NCBI GenBank assembly: GCA_021014325.1
Contig: CM037471.1
Span: 22,588,818-22,652,817, forward strand
Length of the DNA: 64,000 nucleotides
Origin: Plazaster borealis
Lineage: Eukaryota > Echinodermata > Asteroidea > Forcipulatida > Labidiasteridae
Direction: 5' to 3'
This document shows positions 1-13,842 of the stretch, piece after piece. Each line of letters opens with the position of its first letter. The stretch's first letter is position 1. Both the position numbers and the translations under genes were made by a program. Under the pieces are notes generated by a model that saw only the letters and a program-made list of their open reading frames with translations, had not been told where the DNA came from and made no database searches.

Positions 1-966
1 GGCTATGAATTGTGACCAACATCTAGCTTTTCTGAAATACACCTTTGAGCCAAATCTTTTGCACGCGTTTAAGTAAAATTGCACTCGATAGTATGTTTTC
101 CCAGTCATTTTCGGAAAAATCATCGTGTGCCAGAAGAAGTGCATAAGACTCTACGCCCTTCTTCCAGTATGGCTAACCAGTAACATAAAGTCGTAATAAA
201 ATGACTCCTGACATTAAAAATATAGAATTACTGTATTTTTTTTCTTGTTCTATAGAATTACCCCCAAAGACATGTTTTCCCTTTCCCATGATGCAGAATT
301 TAACATGTTTTTTATGGAACTGCAGAAAACACTATCAAACTTTCACGCTCAATTTTGCACATTACATTGTTTGCGTCGTTCTTCCGGGCACACGACGAAA
401 TGTGCGGCCAATTTAAACTCGCCTTATTCTATTTTGCGCGGAAAACTCAAAACAGTCATTTAAATTAACTAATTGTGTAGGCAATTGTTTTTTAACGTCA
501 TGCGATTACAAAAGATAACCATTCATAAATTTAACAATCAAATTCGCAGCAGCTTTTCGCAGAAATCTCGAGTTGCGCTCTCTCCGCAAAATGTAATGCC
601 GATTTTGCATGGCTGTATAAAATAAACGCCTTGTAAGTTTCATTGAATAAAATGCTATACACATTCGCATGCCTCAAAGCGAAATTGAACGACTGTTTCA
701 ACTGCAGAGGCAAAATCACTTTAATACGAATGCATGAAACTGAAACAGTCTGCTTTTTGCCGAAATGACCGGGGAAACCCTGCACATCAGCAAACGCAAC
801 ATTTACAACTGCTAGCCATCATAACTTTGTGTCCGCCCAAAGGCAACAGAAGCTTCTCGGTTCCAGATTATACCCACGATGCAATCCGATGCGTACGCAA
901 CTATAATGCCAATGTCTGGTGAATCAGACTCTCGTATAAGACTACCGGTACACACTAACTCCAGAG
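1..966. other. Noncoding flank at the window start
   Basis: AT-rich sequence with only short ORFs; apart from repeat G (521-795) nothing was recognised. Confidence 0.6.
521..795 (+). repeat. Dispersed repeat G, copy 1
   Basis: Shares GCAGAGGCAAAATCACTTTAATACGAATGCATG-type sequence (within 700-735) and several other blocks in order with 58880-59182. Diverged, no clear ends, no coding frame kept in common. Confidence 0.65.
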
Positions 967-970
967 TTAA

Positions 971-1329
971 AGGGTCTGTATACGGTTTGTAATGACTCTG
1001 AAAATTAATGACAACAAAAACTTACTTGGTAAGAAGTACAGCAGCTTTGGAAAGTATAATGCATTTTGAGAAACTTTTCACTTCGAAGTACTGCGGTTAT
1101 GAAAAAAGATATCACTTTTTATCCCCCAAAATTTTAATATCCGTAACGTTTCTCAGATTGTGTATAATTGCAGATCACTCTTCCTGCATGGACAATAACC
1201 GCTCGAGATTTTCGGCAATATCTCAAAAACGCTAGAAATAAAAGTGTTCACAGGTTAGTTTTATGGTATTACAACTATATAGGATTGAAACAAACAGTGG
1301 GTTCCAATTACCAAACGTACACAATCCCT
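971..1329 (+). mobile_element. TTAA-flanked miniature element, family B, copy 1
   Basis: TTAA at 967-970 and 1330-1333. Ends resemble family A but start AGGGTCTGTA. The core is different (AACTTTTCACTTCGAAGTAC, then AACGTTTCTCAGATTGTGTA). About 360 bp, noncoding. Confidence 0.8.
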
Positions 1330-1578
1330 TTAAATTACTGTCAATTTGAGCTATAATTTTTTTCCTTTTTGCAGCAGAATGGAAAAACAAATCTTGGCCA
1401 GACCTTGGTCAGTAACCTCAGCGCTCATCGTTTGACAGGCCACTGTATCAGAGTAGGCCTACACAGTTTTATGGTATGAAGCTGACAATGTATAGACATT
1501 AAAGAAAAACACAGTGTAAGGACAGCTGTAGCAAATGTATCATTGTGTACTATGTGGCGTGTCGAGGCCGAGCGGACT

Positions 1579-1582
1579 ATTC

Positions 1583-1618
<36 letters not shown>

Positions 1619-1621
1619 TTG
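1579..1621. repeat. ATTT microsatellite
   Basis: About ten ATTT units, just upstream of the SINE at 1687. Explains the open frames there. Confidence 0.9.
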
Positions 1622-1686
1622 CAACACCTGTATACAGGATTAAAAAAATCAGCAAAAGCTGTTGTACATCAATGTCCTGTAAATGT

Positions 1687-2010
1687 TTGGTGCATCGGAC
1701 TCAAGCTCTGGTGGCTTATAGTCATCAGGGTGTGGGTTCGAATCCCGGTCATGACACCTTGAGCAAGACACTTAACTGCTTCTCTTCACCAAGAGAGTAA
1801 ATGGGTGTGAGGGCGTGAGATGGTCCTTGTGGTTTTTAGCTTGGTGCGCTACATATTTGGCAGCGCAGGCTGTATACTCCCAAGAGAGCTGAGATTATGA
1901 CTGAAATAAATGGCCCAGTGACCAGGGGTAATAATGTTGGAGCGCCATGAGCGTCACTGAGTGATGGATTTGAGCGCCATATAAATTCACTATTATTAGT
2001 ATTTATTACT
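1687..2010 (+). mobile_element. tRNA-derived SINE (Leu-like head), 5'-shortened
   Basis: A pol III B box GGTTCGAATCC at 1735-1745 sits in a tRNA-like head (GCATCGGACTCAAGC before it). A GAGCAAGACACTTAACTGC body follows, ending GAGCGCCATATAAATTCAC and an ATT-rich tail. The A box is truncated. Confidence 0.75.
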
Positions 2011-3294
2011 ATCTTTCATCAAGGTATACGATCAGAATGAGATTAAAAACGCATTGACGTACAATACGACATGGCACAGTTTTCGGGATTAAACGCCTTA
2101 CTATTAAGGGATATTATGACTTGGTATGAATAATGCCGGAACCAGTTGTTAAATTATGAGAAATATTTTCGTCATATCCACTGGTAATATCGAGAACAAT
2201 CTGTACAAATGCTATTGGGTTTGTTTTGCTTTGCCTTGATTACGAAAAAACAATTTTCGTGTGCCCGAAAGAAGGACGTGACGAAATGTCACACAAGACG
2301 AAAAGTATTTATAAATCAATTAACGTGAAAAATTGTGCTTCAAGAAAACTGAGCGTGAAAGTTCGACCGGTTTTTAATCAAAAGTCATTATAGGAAGGTT
2401 AAGTGCTGCATATGGGAATGGGAAAACGTGTCTTCGGGTTAATTCATGTAATTTATTCATGTAAGCAAAAATGTAACTGTACCCCGGTTAATGCCATATT
2501 TGTCGGGAGCCATTTTATTGCTTACGGCCTTTACTTTGTGTTCCTGTAAGAAGGGCGTATAGAGCCGGCCTTACGCCCTTATGCAGGGCACAAACGAAGC
2601 GGAAAAGATCAGATTATTCCTCGTAATTACGTCTTGCCTTAAAGACCAAAACATTTGTTAGACAATAACAATTTGTCAATTGTCTGGAGCAGGGTACGGG
2701 TTTCACTGTACAATCTCACTGATTACAAAGTGAATTCCAGTGCCAATCCTCCAGAGAAATATTCCCGCTTGACATGATGGTAGGCCTACTGCAAAAGACA
2801 ATAGTTGAAAGTCCAACCAATCACTGTTAACTTTAATTCGATTGCCTCAACCGAATTAAGCATGGTATCACTGAAGTAACCAGACATTTCATTTGTGGGG
2901 CAAGCGGTGGCAGATACAATGTTTTGGGGTTTTTTGTGTGTTTTTTGTACTTGTATATTTATTTCTATATATATTTACACACTTTCACACTGACCAACCT
3001 TTGTCCTCACTACTTTACTCTGATTGGTTCTAAGCCAACCCATTGTTTGTAAATTGATCACTTTGATTGGCTATAATTTTCCCGCTTTTTTTCTGGATAC
3101 CTTCCCTTAATCCTTTGCTCCTCCTTTTGCTATTAAATGGATATGTTTGTGTGTTGTGCTTGTTTATGCCTCTGACGAAGGTCCGGTATGGATCGAAAGC
3201 TAAGGCCATCTCCCCGTGGGGGACTATTTTATGTATCGAACCATTCATTTGTGCATTGTTTTATCTCATTGGGTGGGGGAGGGGCATGAGTTAA

Positions 3295-3359
3295 ATGGCC
3301 TCACGTTTCGACCCTATATCAGCGTCTTTCTCTGATATAGGGTCGAAACGTGAGGCCAT
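3295..3359. repeat. Perfect 28-bp hairpin with 9-nt loop
   Basis: 3295-3322 (ATGGCCTCACGTTTCGACCC onward) is the exact reverse complement of 3332-3359, around the loop CGTCTTTCT. A related GATCGAAAGC/GGCC motif lies at about 3190-3210. Such GTCGAAACGT hairpins can mark ends of retroelements, but no coding part is nearby. Confidence 0.8.
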
Positions 3360-4121
3360 GAACGATTATTTTGCAAAAACAAAATTGAGGAAGTGATTTA
3401 ACTTACTCTTCCAAAACTAACGATGTATAAACTTACTTTACTGAAACCTGAGGTTCAAAGGTCAAATTGCTTATCAATGAGCGAAACAATGAGCGAGTTA
3501 AAAACAGAAGAAACAAATCGTGTATAGGCCCCTAACATAATCACATGTTGTTGCGCTGGTAATTGCCTGTGAGTTGTTTTTTGACCGTCATTTCCCGAAA
3601 GGCAATGAAACGCCATTTCCTAATGCATTTTAGCTGCAAGAGTAATTGACTTAAACAAATATTTTGTATATTTACCTGGGAGTGACCTAAATCTACAGTT
3701 TAAATCAGACAATTTGCTTTGGAGAAAAAAAGAAATATACATAACAAATGGGTCAATATACGGAGGGTATTAAACTGATTCTAATTCCATCGCCGTATAA
3801 GCATTTCAAGTGGGGAAAAATCCTTCTGAAACGAATTCCATCTATACCTGGAAAACATGCATTATGAACAAAATATACTAAAGTCATCTGCTCGAATTCC
3901 AATTGCAACGAGTTTGTATTACCAAATGAAAGTGAAATCCATATTGATGTTTTTGCTACGGCATTAATCTCAGCCGATAAATTGAATGAAATGGTCGATG
4001 GTTTAGATTATTAAAAAAGGAAGACATCCACTTTCGAGTTATTGGAACTTTTTACCCACTGCAATAACATTCATCAACATTGAATTAAAGTGGAATAATT
4101 AATTCCTATAAAACGATTTAA

Positions 4122-4457
4122 AGGGCATGTGTACAACATTGGTAAGACTAAAAATATGATTGTTCATATATTTGAACATAAATTACATGGTATATAAAGA
4201 TGGTCATGGTGGAAAACGTCTCTTGAAATATGTTTGCTTAAAATGCTTTAGTTTTTGAGAAATTAGTTTAGTTTTTAACTCGCGAGTCCAAAACCCAATT
4301 AAAGATTGAAAACAGTGAAAACATATAAAGGTGTATTTCACTGTTTTCTTGTGACTCTGAGGACCGATTGGGCTTAAATGTTCACAGGTTTGTTATTTCA
4401 TGGATATTGAGAGTGTGTAAACTGGTCTTTGACATTTACCAATGTTGTACACTGCAT
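4122..4457 (+). mobile_element. Miniature element, family C, copy 1
   Basis: TTAA at 4118-4121. Ends AGGGCATGTGTACAACATTGG and an inverted AATGTTGTACACTGCATTTA. Core with GTTTTTGAGAAATTAG, CAGTGAAA and CACAGGTTTGTTATTTCATG. No ORF. Confidence 0.75.
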
Positions 4458-7400
4458 TTACTGTGGACGAGCGGGCGATATAGTAAGTTTCAATTGGGTT
4501 CTTCAAAGAGTAAAGAACGGTAGGCCTACAGAAACGTAACAAAAATAGCATAAACATTTTTGAAATTGGGTTTAAAGAAATGGATGGATGATAATGGTTT
4601 CGGGAAGTTTTAAAAACGTTGAACGTGTCGATATACCTTTAAACTATATACGTGTATAGTGACTTTTGTTTCATTCTTGTTTGTGCAATAGTGGGATTTG
4701 ATTTGCTTTACACGAATGGAGTTAGTTTAGAGATGAAATTCGAAAAAACCCAAACAGCTCAATAAGGTTATGCCTATATATACCCGGGGGAAAAGTCACA
4801 CCTATACCAAGTCAAAATCTAACAAACATTCAGGGATGATGCAAGAAACTGCAATGAGCAAAAACACTACTGTCACCAAAAGGGGACACATAGTCAGAAA
4901 AACAGAAAGCTGACTGTCGAGGCATACATATAGCATGTTACGAGCCTTGGGTACGATTTTACGCTGCACCTCACGAAGAGGGAGCCAAATTTCACGCATA
5001 AAGAGCATGATTTAACAGACAAAAATAGCCTCACGCAACAATTGCATGGTCGAGCCTGATACAGCTTCACTATTTGGCCGGTATAAATCCAAAGCAAACC
5101 CACACACATAAGTTATACTTTCAATCTTCATGGCATTCGGGCTGACATAAAAAATGGCAAGAAGAAGCGTTTTGTAAAAACATTGAGAGCATTGCTGTGA
5201 AACAAAATCGGCTGATGTCATATCGAACCATACATGCATTATGTTGATGGTGGCCCTTTTATCACGAAGTACGGTTGGTACAATTCAGAATACAGACAAA
5301 CGAAAACAGTAGTTGACTTTTCATGTGAAAGTTTATCTATGGGCATTATAACCAATCACCCGAAAGAGTGCTGTGACATTAGGCCTTTTGACTCAGAGGG
5401 AAAAATGAGCTTTGGAACTCTCAATCCGTGACAACAAGAGTGCAACCATTTTCGGTTTCACCTTTTCTAAAACGTGTTTGCCCTTTTGAGTGCAGTTTCC
5501 CCCAGTTTATGCACATATTTATGTGTATATTAGTATGTTTCTTGCGAACTATATTCATTTGCAAAGCTTCAATCAATAGTGTTATTTCAATTTTTTTAAA
5601 ATCTTCGACTATGGTCTTCGACACAGCAATATCGTAACACATGGCTGGGTGCTTTCAATGCTGGTAAAATAAACGTGTGGCACAGTCACGACTAGTCGGT
5701 TCAATGAAGATAAAACATCAAATTTGATCTGACCTTGTTGACGCTGAATTCAGGGTTCAAACCCATTTTAAACTCATTGTGTGGTCTACAAAAGTGTATT
5801 TTGAAATGGATTTTTCGTTGTGTTTCGAAGGTAAAATTGCAATGTCAAAAAAACATGATACTCACTCAGTCGGGAATCAACACAACATTCGTTCTAACTG
5901 TTCGCTATTGTTTCCATTGTTGTCAACCTCCGTTGTTTTAAACAGGACTGGCACTCTACTGTTCTCTTGTTCCCATTGTTGTCACCTTCCTTTGTTTTAA
6001 TACGACTGGCTTCCCAGTTCGAAAGAATCGACAACTTCGGACCTATTCTTGAATGCTGATGTAATCCACAGTTTGTTGATGTTCTGTAAAAAGCCAGGCT
6101 TTGTTTCTAGTGTATATAGGGGCCTACTGCTGTCGGTTGAGAGTGGATTTTGTGATGTCACTCTGTACCCTTATTCCGTTCACAGTCAGTATGGCAGCAG
6201 CAATCAGCACCGACTTGCTCCGGACAGTGTTAACAAGAAGATCAAAGGCTCCGATGTGTACCTTGTCAGTGGTGTACTCTGCACTGACCTGGCGACTCAG
6301 GAAAGGTTTTGAAAGTTCTAACAACAAGCGGGCACAAAGTTCACATCAGTCATTCCTAATACGTAAAGCTTTCATCGGGCTGGAGGCTACGGCACCGAGT
6401 GGATCCTGCCTGTTATGTACCGAGCATAATCGCATCGAGATAAAAGACACGTTCCTTACCACACTCCCGGTGTAGCGGCCGTGGGGTGATCATCTTTCGG
6501 GGGACGAATTACCCAGTTTCCGAGGTGATTCCCAATCGGCCATCCACATTCTCTCGGTTTTTTATCTCGACATCACCAAGTCGCACTTTGCTCCCTTTGA
6601 TTCCAAATCACCTGTTAATGGTAAATTGTGATGTGGTTTAATGCTCATCACTGCACACCGCCACACCAGTGGCAAGGCGGTAACATTTTCTTCTTCTTTT
6701 TGTCTTGTCAGTAATTTTATCCGGACGGTTGCCATGGGCAGAGATGAGGGGAGTCGCGAAATGTTATATCATCAATTCAGAGCCGTATCAATTGATTATG
6801 GGCTCAAATTCCAGTTCAACAATCGATGTCTGCATAAAATAAATGGCTCTCTACTCTAGCTCTTTTTCTTCTTCCTCTGATGGAACTGGACATTTGATCG
6901 TAATGATCAGCATTTCCACGCTTCCCATGGGAAAAAAAACCCACTCAATATGGCAAACTGTAATGAAAAGAGCACCCTTCCTGCTCTCTAACTAAAGTGT
7001 ATTGTCATCGACAGGAGTAGAGATAATGCAGTATGAATTGCTCGACCACTCTTTGTTTCTTTTTTTATATATAATCCACGTTCATTAAACATTGTGCTAT
7101 GTTTCCGTTGACCAAACACAATTAGGTCTATATTTTGACCATCCACTCTCCAGAGAATTGCCTAATATACGAAAAGTGTAAATTGATACCTGGGTGGTGT
7201 ATATTTTTCACATGGACACAATCGTAACTGCATAGACGTCAACCAGAAGTAGGCCATCCTGAAAACGATACCAGGCACAACAATAAACCCTTTAAATTAT
7301 TTTGTATACCTCTGTCTTTAGTCAGAGTTCTGAATCATGAATCAGCTCTACTTTCATTTTATATTGACTGTACAGCATTTAGTTTTGAATAAGTAGGCCT

Positions 7401-8987
7401 ATATATACGTTCGATCATCCCACCCGGCCACCATGTTTTTGTTCTTCATCTCAACCGGAAATATTATTTCATTCCTGAGTAGGACTTTGGTTATAGAAGA
7501 ACAAATAACTACTTCAAACAAAAAGTCTCGTAAATACTTCGTATATTCGTCACAGAGGCCTACCAGATGTTCTTATTCTTGCTCCGATTACCTCATTGTC
7601 TCGGATCTTAAAATAATTAGGAGTTTCTCATAAAATATGAATGCTTTTTCATGAATTTAGCAGGTGAGGTTCTTGTCGTTCATTATTATTCATAGAAACC
7701 TAAGTTGATTGCTAATATATTTACCTGATATTAATTTGCCGTTTACATATTTTATAAAAAATAGGATAGAGAATCTGTGTTCTCTTATACAACTCCGCAG
7801 CTAGGGTAATCTAATATCATGGTAATAATGGCGAAATGCTACCGTAAATGTGCTTTATTCTCTTACGTGTTATATATTAATGTATGTTTATATGGCTGCA
7901 TAAATCGATAATAAACTATAAATCTATAGAGGAAATGAAATTACATATAATCATTATAGACTTCTGATACTCTTTGAATAAACAACACTGAACCTATTGA
8001 TATCTTTTTAAAACAAAAGTTTGAGTTTATTATCTTTTACAATTGACCGAAACAATAGCTAAAACAGGAACCGCCCAAATCCATTTTCTCTTTATTTAAA
8101 GTCAGTTCGAAGCATGCAGTCAATCACAACTTAGGTCATACTTCGATATCTCATAATATAACGAAAAGAAATTCCCCTAATTTTTTTGATGCTAAAGAGC
8201 AATATTGAACATACATAGGTCTGTATTTTCTTTGTAAATATTTTCATTCACATGAACAATTCCTGAAGAAAGGTTAGAATTTCCTTTCTTTGTGGTTAAG
8301 TGTTCATAGAAACGAATAGGTCTTTTATGGGTATAATTTGTTTGTTCGCTGTTCCCCGTGGTTTCTTTTTTTCCAATAACAGCCCGGAGCAACATGTAAC
8401 GCTCAATGACAAACAAAACAAGCCAAAAAAACTATTATTTTTAACGACAGATAGCCTTCAATACACTTTGGTTACACAACTTGCCATATTGTTAAGTGCT
8501 TAAGGTAAATATTACAACTTAGAATGTGATATTGCAAGCTAAGGCTTGGCGTTTTTTTGCATTAATATAAATATTTGTAAGTAAGTTTATTTATTAAGCA
8601 TACAAGATACATTTCTACCCGGTTAATTGCAATGAATCAGAGATCGCATATACAAGATAACCGTAGGCCCTAATTGGTTACAACACATACGTCCTTTGGT
8701 GTACAATCAGCAATGTCAACATTACCGGCTGAAATTATATCTTGGTTGGCGGTCATTCAATCTTTAAATAGACGAATGACGCTCCGTAGTAAGTACTTAT
8801 AAATAGGATTTCCTGTTTGCAGAACAAATTATTAACTCTGTCGGCTAAAAGACAATCCACCATCACCAAAAGATGGTGGTACAGGCAGGGTTTTTTCCTA
8901 GTTGTCTGATTAGCTTTGTTTAGTGTGTGTTTAGAGGCTGATTTGCTCTACAACTGTTCTAACAATACAGAACTAAACAGTCAAGTT

Positions 8988-9524
8988 AAAGAGGGGCTCC
9001 AAGGTCAAATTCAGTTTTAAGATTCACTCAATTTCCAGAAGATAGAGTCCTTTAAAAAATGAAGAAAAAAACCATTGCAGGTCTTTAACCTGACGTTTAA
9101 ATTGTTTGAAATGCCACTGTGTTTGATACCTATCCCTTCAGGTGCATGCAATTTTTGTCAAAATCCAAAAACGTTCGATGACGTCACATTTCAACTATGG
9201 TCTGTACATTTTGTGTACAGAGAATTTTCAGTCCACTCCTGAATTTTGATGGTATTCAATAAAAACAGCATTGAATTTGAGCTCACGACTGTCTGGAAAT
9301 TCCTATTTGGAATGTACAGACCCATTTTTGATTTGTTGTTTGTTTTTGTCCGATGATGTCATGTTTCAAATTTCGCTCTGAAAGAGTATCATATAAAATG
9401 ACATTTTACACAATTTTAACGTGAGGTTAGAGACTTGTGATTTGTTTCCACTTTCATAGTCATGACTCTATCTATTGGACAATGAGTACGTCACAAAACT
9501 GAATTGACCTTAGAGCCTTTCTTT
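8988..9524. mobile_element. Miniature element with AAAGAGGGGCTCC termini, 537 bp
   Basis: AAAGAGGGGCTCCAAGGTCA faces the inverse at 9490-9524 (about 30 bp, a few mismatches). No ORF. A core segment near 9350-9455 recurs at 33925-34022. Confidence 0.7.
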
Positions 9525-9533
9525 GACATATTC

Positions 9534-9602
9534 ATCCATTCATTCATTAATTAGTTAATTAATTCATTAATTCATTAATCAATTCATTCATTCATTCATT
9601 AA
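9534..9602. repeat. CATT/TTAA microsatellite
   Basis: Interrupted run of CATT, TTAA and ATTC units directly after the 537-bp element. Confidence 0.8.
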
Positions 9603-9907
9603 TGCATGTTGGGTTATTTCTATCATACGAATAGCATGCCAAAAGCTGAATTTTACATTTTGTGGTTAAAGAACAAAAATAGACAAAGCAAGTACAATTT
9701 TTGTTTTACAACCATCAGAGTGCATGATAAAAAGACACACACTAATTTCACACAATAATAATATATTTTATTATAATAGTTTGTTATGTTTGTGAGCCAA
9801 AGTGGTGTTGTTGCCCCAAACATATTGAAGATCTAAGAATTGATATGTCTCCTTTAGAATTGACTCCAAGTAGTTTGAAGTCGTAATGTCAGCATTCATG
9901 CATTTAA

Positions 9908-10272
9908 AGGCATCGTACACGTTTGGTAATTACTCAAAATATATTAGCATAAAAACTGACTTGGTAACGAGCAACAGAGAGCTGTTGATAGTATAAAACA
10001 TTGTGAGAAACGACTCCCTCTGAAGTAACGTAGTTTTTGAGAAAGAGGTAATTTCTCACTAAAATAATAAAAACTTCTTGCAAGAAGTTTTTATTCTATA
10101 ACTGAAAGCACACAAATTTGTACAACAAGGGTGTATTTTCTTTCATCATTTCCTTGCAACTTCGATGACCAATTAAGCCCAAATTTTCACAGGCTTGTTA
10201 TTTTATGCATATGTTGGGATACACCAAGTGAGAACACTGGTCTTTGACAATTACCAATCGTGTACGATGCCT
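9908..10272 (+). mobile_element. TTAA-flanked miniature element, family A, copy 1
   Basis: Flanked by TTAA at 9904-9907 and 10273-10276. Ends are AGGCATCGTACACGTTTGGT and the inverse; the core holds AACTTCTTGCAAGAAGTT. About 365 bp, noncoding. TTAA flanks are seen in piggyBac-like and some other cut-and-paste groups; the superfamily is undecided. Confidence 0.85.
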
Positions 10273-10394
10273 TTAAGTTTAGCCTATATACAAGCTGTTT
10301 AACGTAGGCGATAATTTCAAGCTCCTGTTCTAGTTTCGTTGTATTATTTGCAATGCTATTTTCTGTTTGCTAAAGCGCTGTGGTCTAAAAGCCC

Positions 10395-10434
10395 AGTGTG
10401 TGTATGTATGTATGTTTAGTATGGGGGGGGGGGG
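10395..10434. repeat. GTAT repeat and G-run
   Basis: TGTGTGTATGTATGTATG followed by about twelve G. Similar G-runs lie at 28447, 39605, 40146 and 48938; they are assembly-risk points. Confidence 0.7.
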
Positions 10435-11429
10435 TTACATAAAGTCATTATGTCGACAATTATATAATATTTAAAACAAAACTGTTTATCTTCGGCAAGC
10501 TATTAAAATTGTACGTTTTTCTCAACATGTAAAATGATTTTGAAAAGTTTTGCAAAACGTCAACACTTAAAGCACCTTTAATTAAAGCAACAACAACAAT
10601 GCATAAACCATACACGAAGTGTTGAAGCCACTCACTACCAATATTTACTGCTTCGAGTGATATGGTTAGAACTACGACTCTCGAGGTGATCCCTGGAGCC
10701 GGTGATATTTTCCCGAAGCGAGGCCGAAAGAAAATAGAACGCTCCGGGAGTTTTAACCATGGCGCGAGTATGAAAGCAGTCAATATTTTGTCTTATAACA
10801 CCAAATTCATATATTGTGCCCAGATGTCTAGGCACCAATAAGCAGCCGTTGCTAAGGATGGTTGCTATGGGTGTAGTACATATTGGTTGCTGTGGGTATA
10901 GCTCGTCTCGTTCGCGCAGCTTTCTATCAAAAATAAGACATGTGACGCGCTGTAGGCCTACACCATTCACAAAGCAGAATCGTTGTAAGGGTGTGATAAT
11001 CACGCGTCACGGTTATGAACAAAAGCGACATTTCCTTCTATTCAAAATTAAAAAGCATACGGTTGGAATAAAATATAGTCTAATATTGGGAAAAGATACA
11101 ATATTGTGGCGGACTTCAACTGAAAGAAAACATTCTCGGCACAAGTTGTTCCATGCCTCAAAACAAATAATGTCATTGCCCAACAACCAGTCGACACACG
11201 TCACTCACGCGAGCAAACATCACAAGTAATTTTGGCGCTGAAAATTGGCTGTCATGCTAATTAAGTATTCATAAACACCGCTGACGATAACAATGGCCTT
11301 TGGCTGGTAAGCGGTCTAGCTAATGGATATTGCATGACCTGTCGCTTGCTTAAGTGCCGGGCATCATCCACAATTTATAGTAGTCTTCCAAAGCACCAAC
11401 CTCAAACGTGACACGATATCGATACTTAA

Positions 11430-11793
11430 AGGCATCGTACACGTTTGGTAATTGTCAAAGACCAGTGTTCTTATTTGGTATATCCCAACATATGCATAAA
11501 ATAACAAGCCTGTGAAAATTTGGGCTCAATTGGTCATCGAAGTTGCAAGAAAATGATGAAAGAAAAAACACCCTTGTTGTACAAATTTGTGTGCTTTCAG
11601 GTAATAATAACTTCTTGCAAGAAGTTTTTATTATTTTAGTGACAAATTACCTATTTCTCAAAAAACTACGTTACTTCAGAGGGAGTCGTTTCTCACAATG
11701 TTTTATATTATCAACAGCTCTCTGTTGCTCGTTACCAAGTCAGTTTTTATGCTAATATATATTTTGAGTAATTACCAAACGTGTACGATGCCT
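11430..11793 (-). mobile_element. TTAA-flanked miniature element, family A, copy 2
   Basis: Inverted relative to the copy at 9908. TTAA at 11426-11429 and 11794-11797. Full length with intact ends. Confidence 0.85.
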
Positions 11794-12139
11794 TTAAAAA
11801 GTGCATTGTGGACACATAACTATAGCAGGTTGTACTTCATGATTGTTGTCGTGTACCCTGCATGCAGAAATACGAATTAGTAATGTTTCCTTTACAAAAG
11901 GAAATAAAGCTTACAGACTATTTTCACTTCAAGCCATGTTCTGATGTAGGCCTATTGATTTTAGGGATAGGAAAAAATGTCTTGTTCTTGATGGAATCAT
12001 GCATAAAGAAACTATTTTTTTCATCGTGCAAATGTGATTATTTTTGAATAATGTTTAGCCATGAACACAACCTTTGAGGTGAAACACACAAATATTTTTT
12101 GGCGTAAATGACAAACAAAATAAGGGTGGAAAGGTCGGA

Positions 12140-12182
12140 TTTATTATTATTATTATTTTATTATTATTTTATTATTGTTATT
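12140..12182. repeat. ATT microsatellite
   Basis: ATTATT repeats with short interruptions. No gene nearby. Confidence 0.8.
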
Positions 12183-13842
12183 AAAAAAGAAAAACAACTA
12201 TTATGACTATTTCAATACACTTAACCGCACGCGATAAATCAGATGTTATGACATATTATTGTCACATATTATCGACAACTCCAATCAGGGAGTGAGCCCC
12301 TGAGATATTTGAAAATTCTGTGGTAAAAATATTTCAAAGGGATTTTAAGAAAACATTATTAATTTAAAACATTTTATTGGCATTTTAAACGCACATTTGT
12401 TATGTCTCTGTAATGTAAACTAAAAAAGTCATATTTCTGTTGAATATTTGATTTTCTTTATCTCTAGAAAAAAATTTGTTTTTTAATAGACCCATTTTGA
12501 TGGAGGCGGTCGGGTTATGCGAGGCAACTTACGCCAAACAGTTAATATTTTCGTGAAGGCCTTGCTGTCATAAGCATTAAGTTACAAAAAGGTCAACCAA
12601 CATTAAGTCATTTAGTGATTCGCCAGATTTGTTCTTGAAAATGCACCTCGACTTGTTGACTCTCGGAATCAGTTTTCCAACTTGAAGTGCATTTTTTATC
12701 CCTACAAGATTTAATCAACATTGGTTATGTAGGATGCTTGGTTGACATAAGCTCGCAATATTTACCAATCACTCGTATATACAGCACGACAGGATGTCAC
12801 CAAATTGGTGTGTTGAGATGTGAAAGGTTGTTGGGGTCAGGAAATGGCTCTGCAGCAAGGAAGTTTCATAAGATCATAGGATCTTGTCAATTTGTCTGTC
12901 AGGCAGTGGCTGTTTTAATGGTTTTTCTTGGTGCCCGTGCTCTCTTAAAGTGTTAGATTGAAATTCACTCTTTTCGATTGAATCTAGTGACAACTGCAGA
13001 TGATTTTGTCCCTATAGTTTCAATCAATTAGAATGAAATTCAGCCTAAAACTTAAATGGGCCGTTTTTAGAATCAGATCTTTGCTATAATGGCAATTTTT
13101 TTGTTTCCCCGGACAAAATAATGTGCGTCACCAAATTGAGGCTGGAAGTGAAAAATTGGTCTGGTACCGAAATAGCACTTGCTGTACATCCTTATTGTGA
13201 AACTGGCTCCTAGACTAAGATGGCCTCATGAGCTCTCTAAACCAGAAACTAGATTCATAAAGACATTAATCCAACAAAAGAGATATCAATAAAGACTATG
13301 TCCCTATGCCAACCAGAAGTTGGGATTAGGATTATCTTTTGAATTTTTTGGGGGTCGAGTTGCCTGAGCTGCAATTAATATAAATATTTCCAAGCGTGCA
13401 AGAGACAAAGAGCTACACATTTCTGAATTCATAAAATGTTTGAAAATGGGATAATAAAAACCCAAACAGTAACAAGATACGTTCACGTGCTCTCGTGCAA
13501 ATCAATGTCCTTGCATGCAGCTGCTGCTCGCTTTTCATTTGTGTATAACCGGTTTTTAATCATTTAAAATAAACTGCTATTTATAAGCACCCAATTCAAC
13601 GACTAATTTATTTATTGACTTAATTTACCGACCGCGGTGGACCGCTACTTACCGATAACATAACAGGTTGTAAATAGCATTGAATGATAAAACTTAAAAA
13701 AACATTTCGTAGATACAAATATAGGAAGCCATATTACTCAGGAATTGAAGGAGTTATACTCTCTAAAAACTCCCAGGTCAGAGGTGACTCGGATCCCGTT
13801 TATGGGTCAGGCCGACCCGGAAACTTGGATTCTGCGTCTGAG

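Larger units (their letters stand above)
2011..8987. other. Noncoding, AT-rich interval
   Basis: Holds the hairpin at 3295 and the family C element at 4122. A somewhat GC-richer part at 6040-6730 contains a 94-codon frame with its own ATG (6191-6475, MAAAISTDLLRTVLTRRS). No homology was recognised and no exon structure is evident. Confidence 0.5.

Noticed and set aside
10816..11229. 137-codon ORF
   Set aside because: No domain, codon use like flanking noncoding DNA, overlapped by a similar-sized antisense frame.
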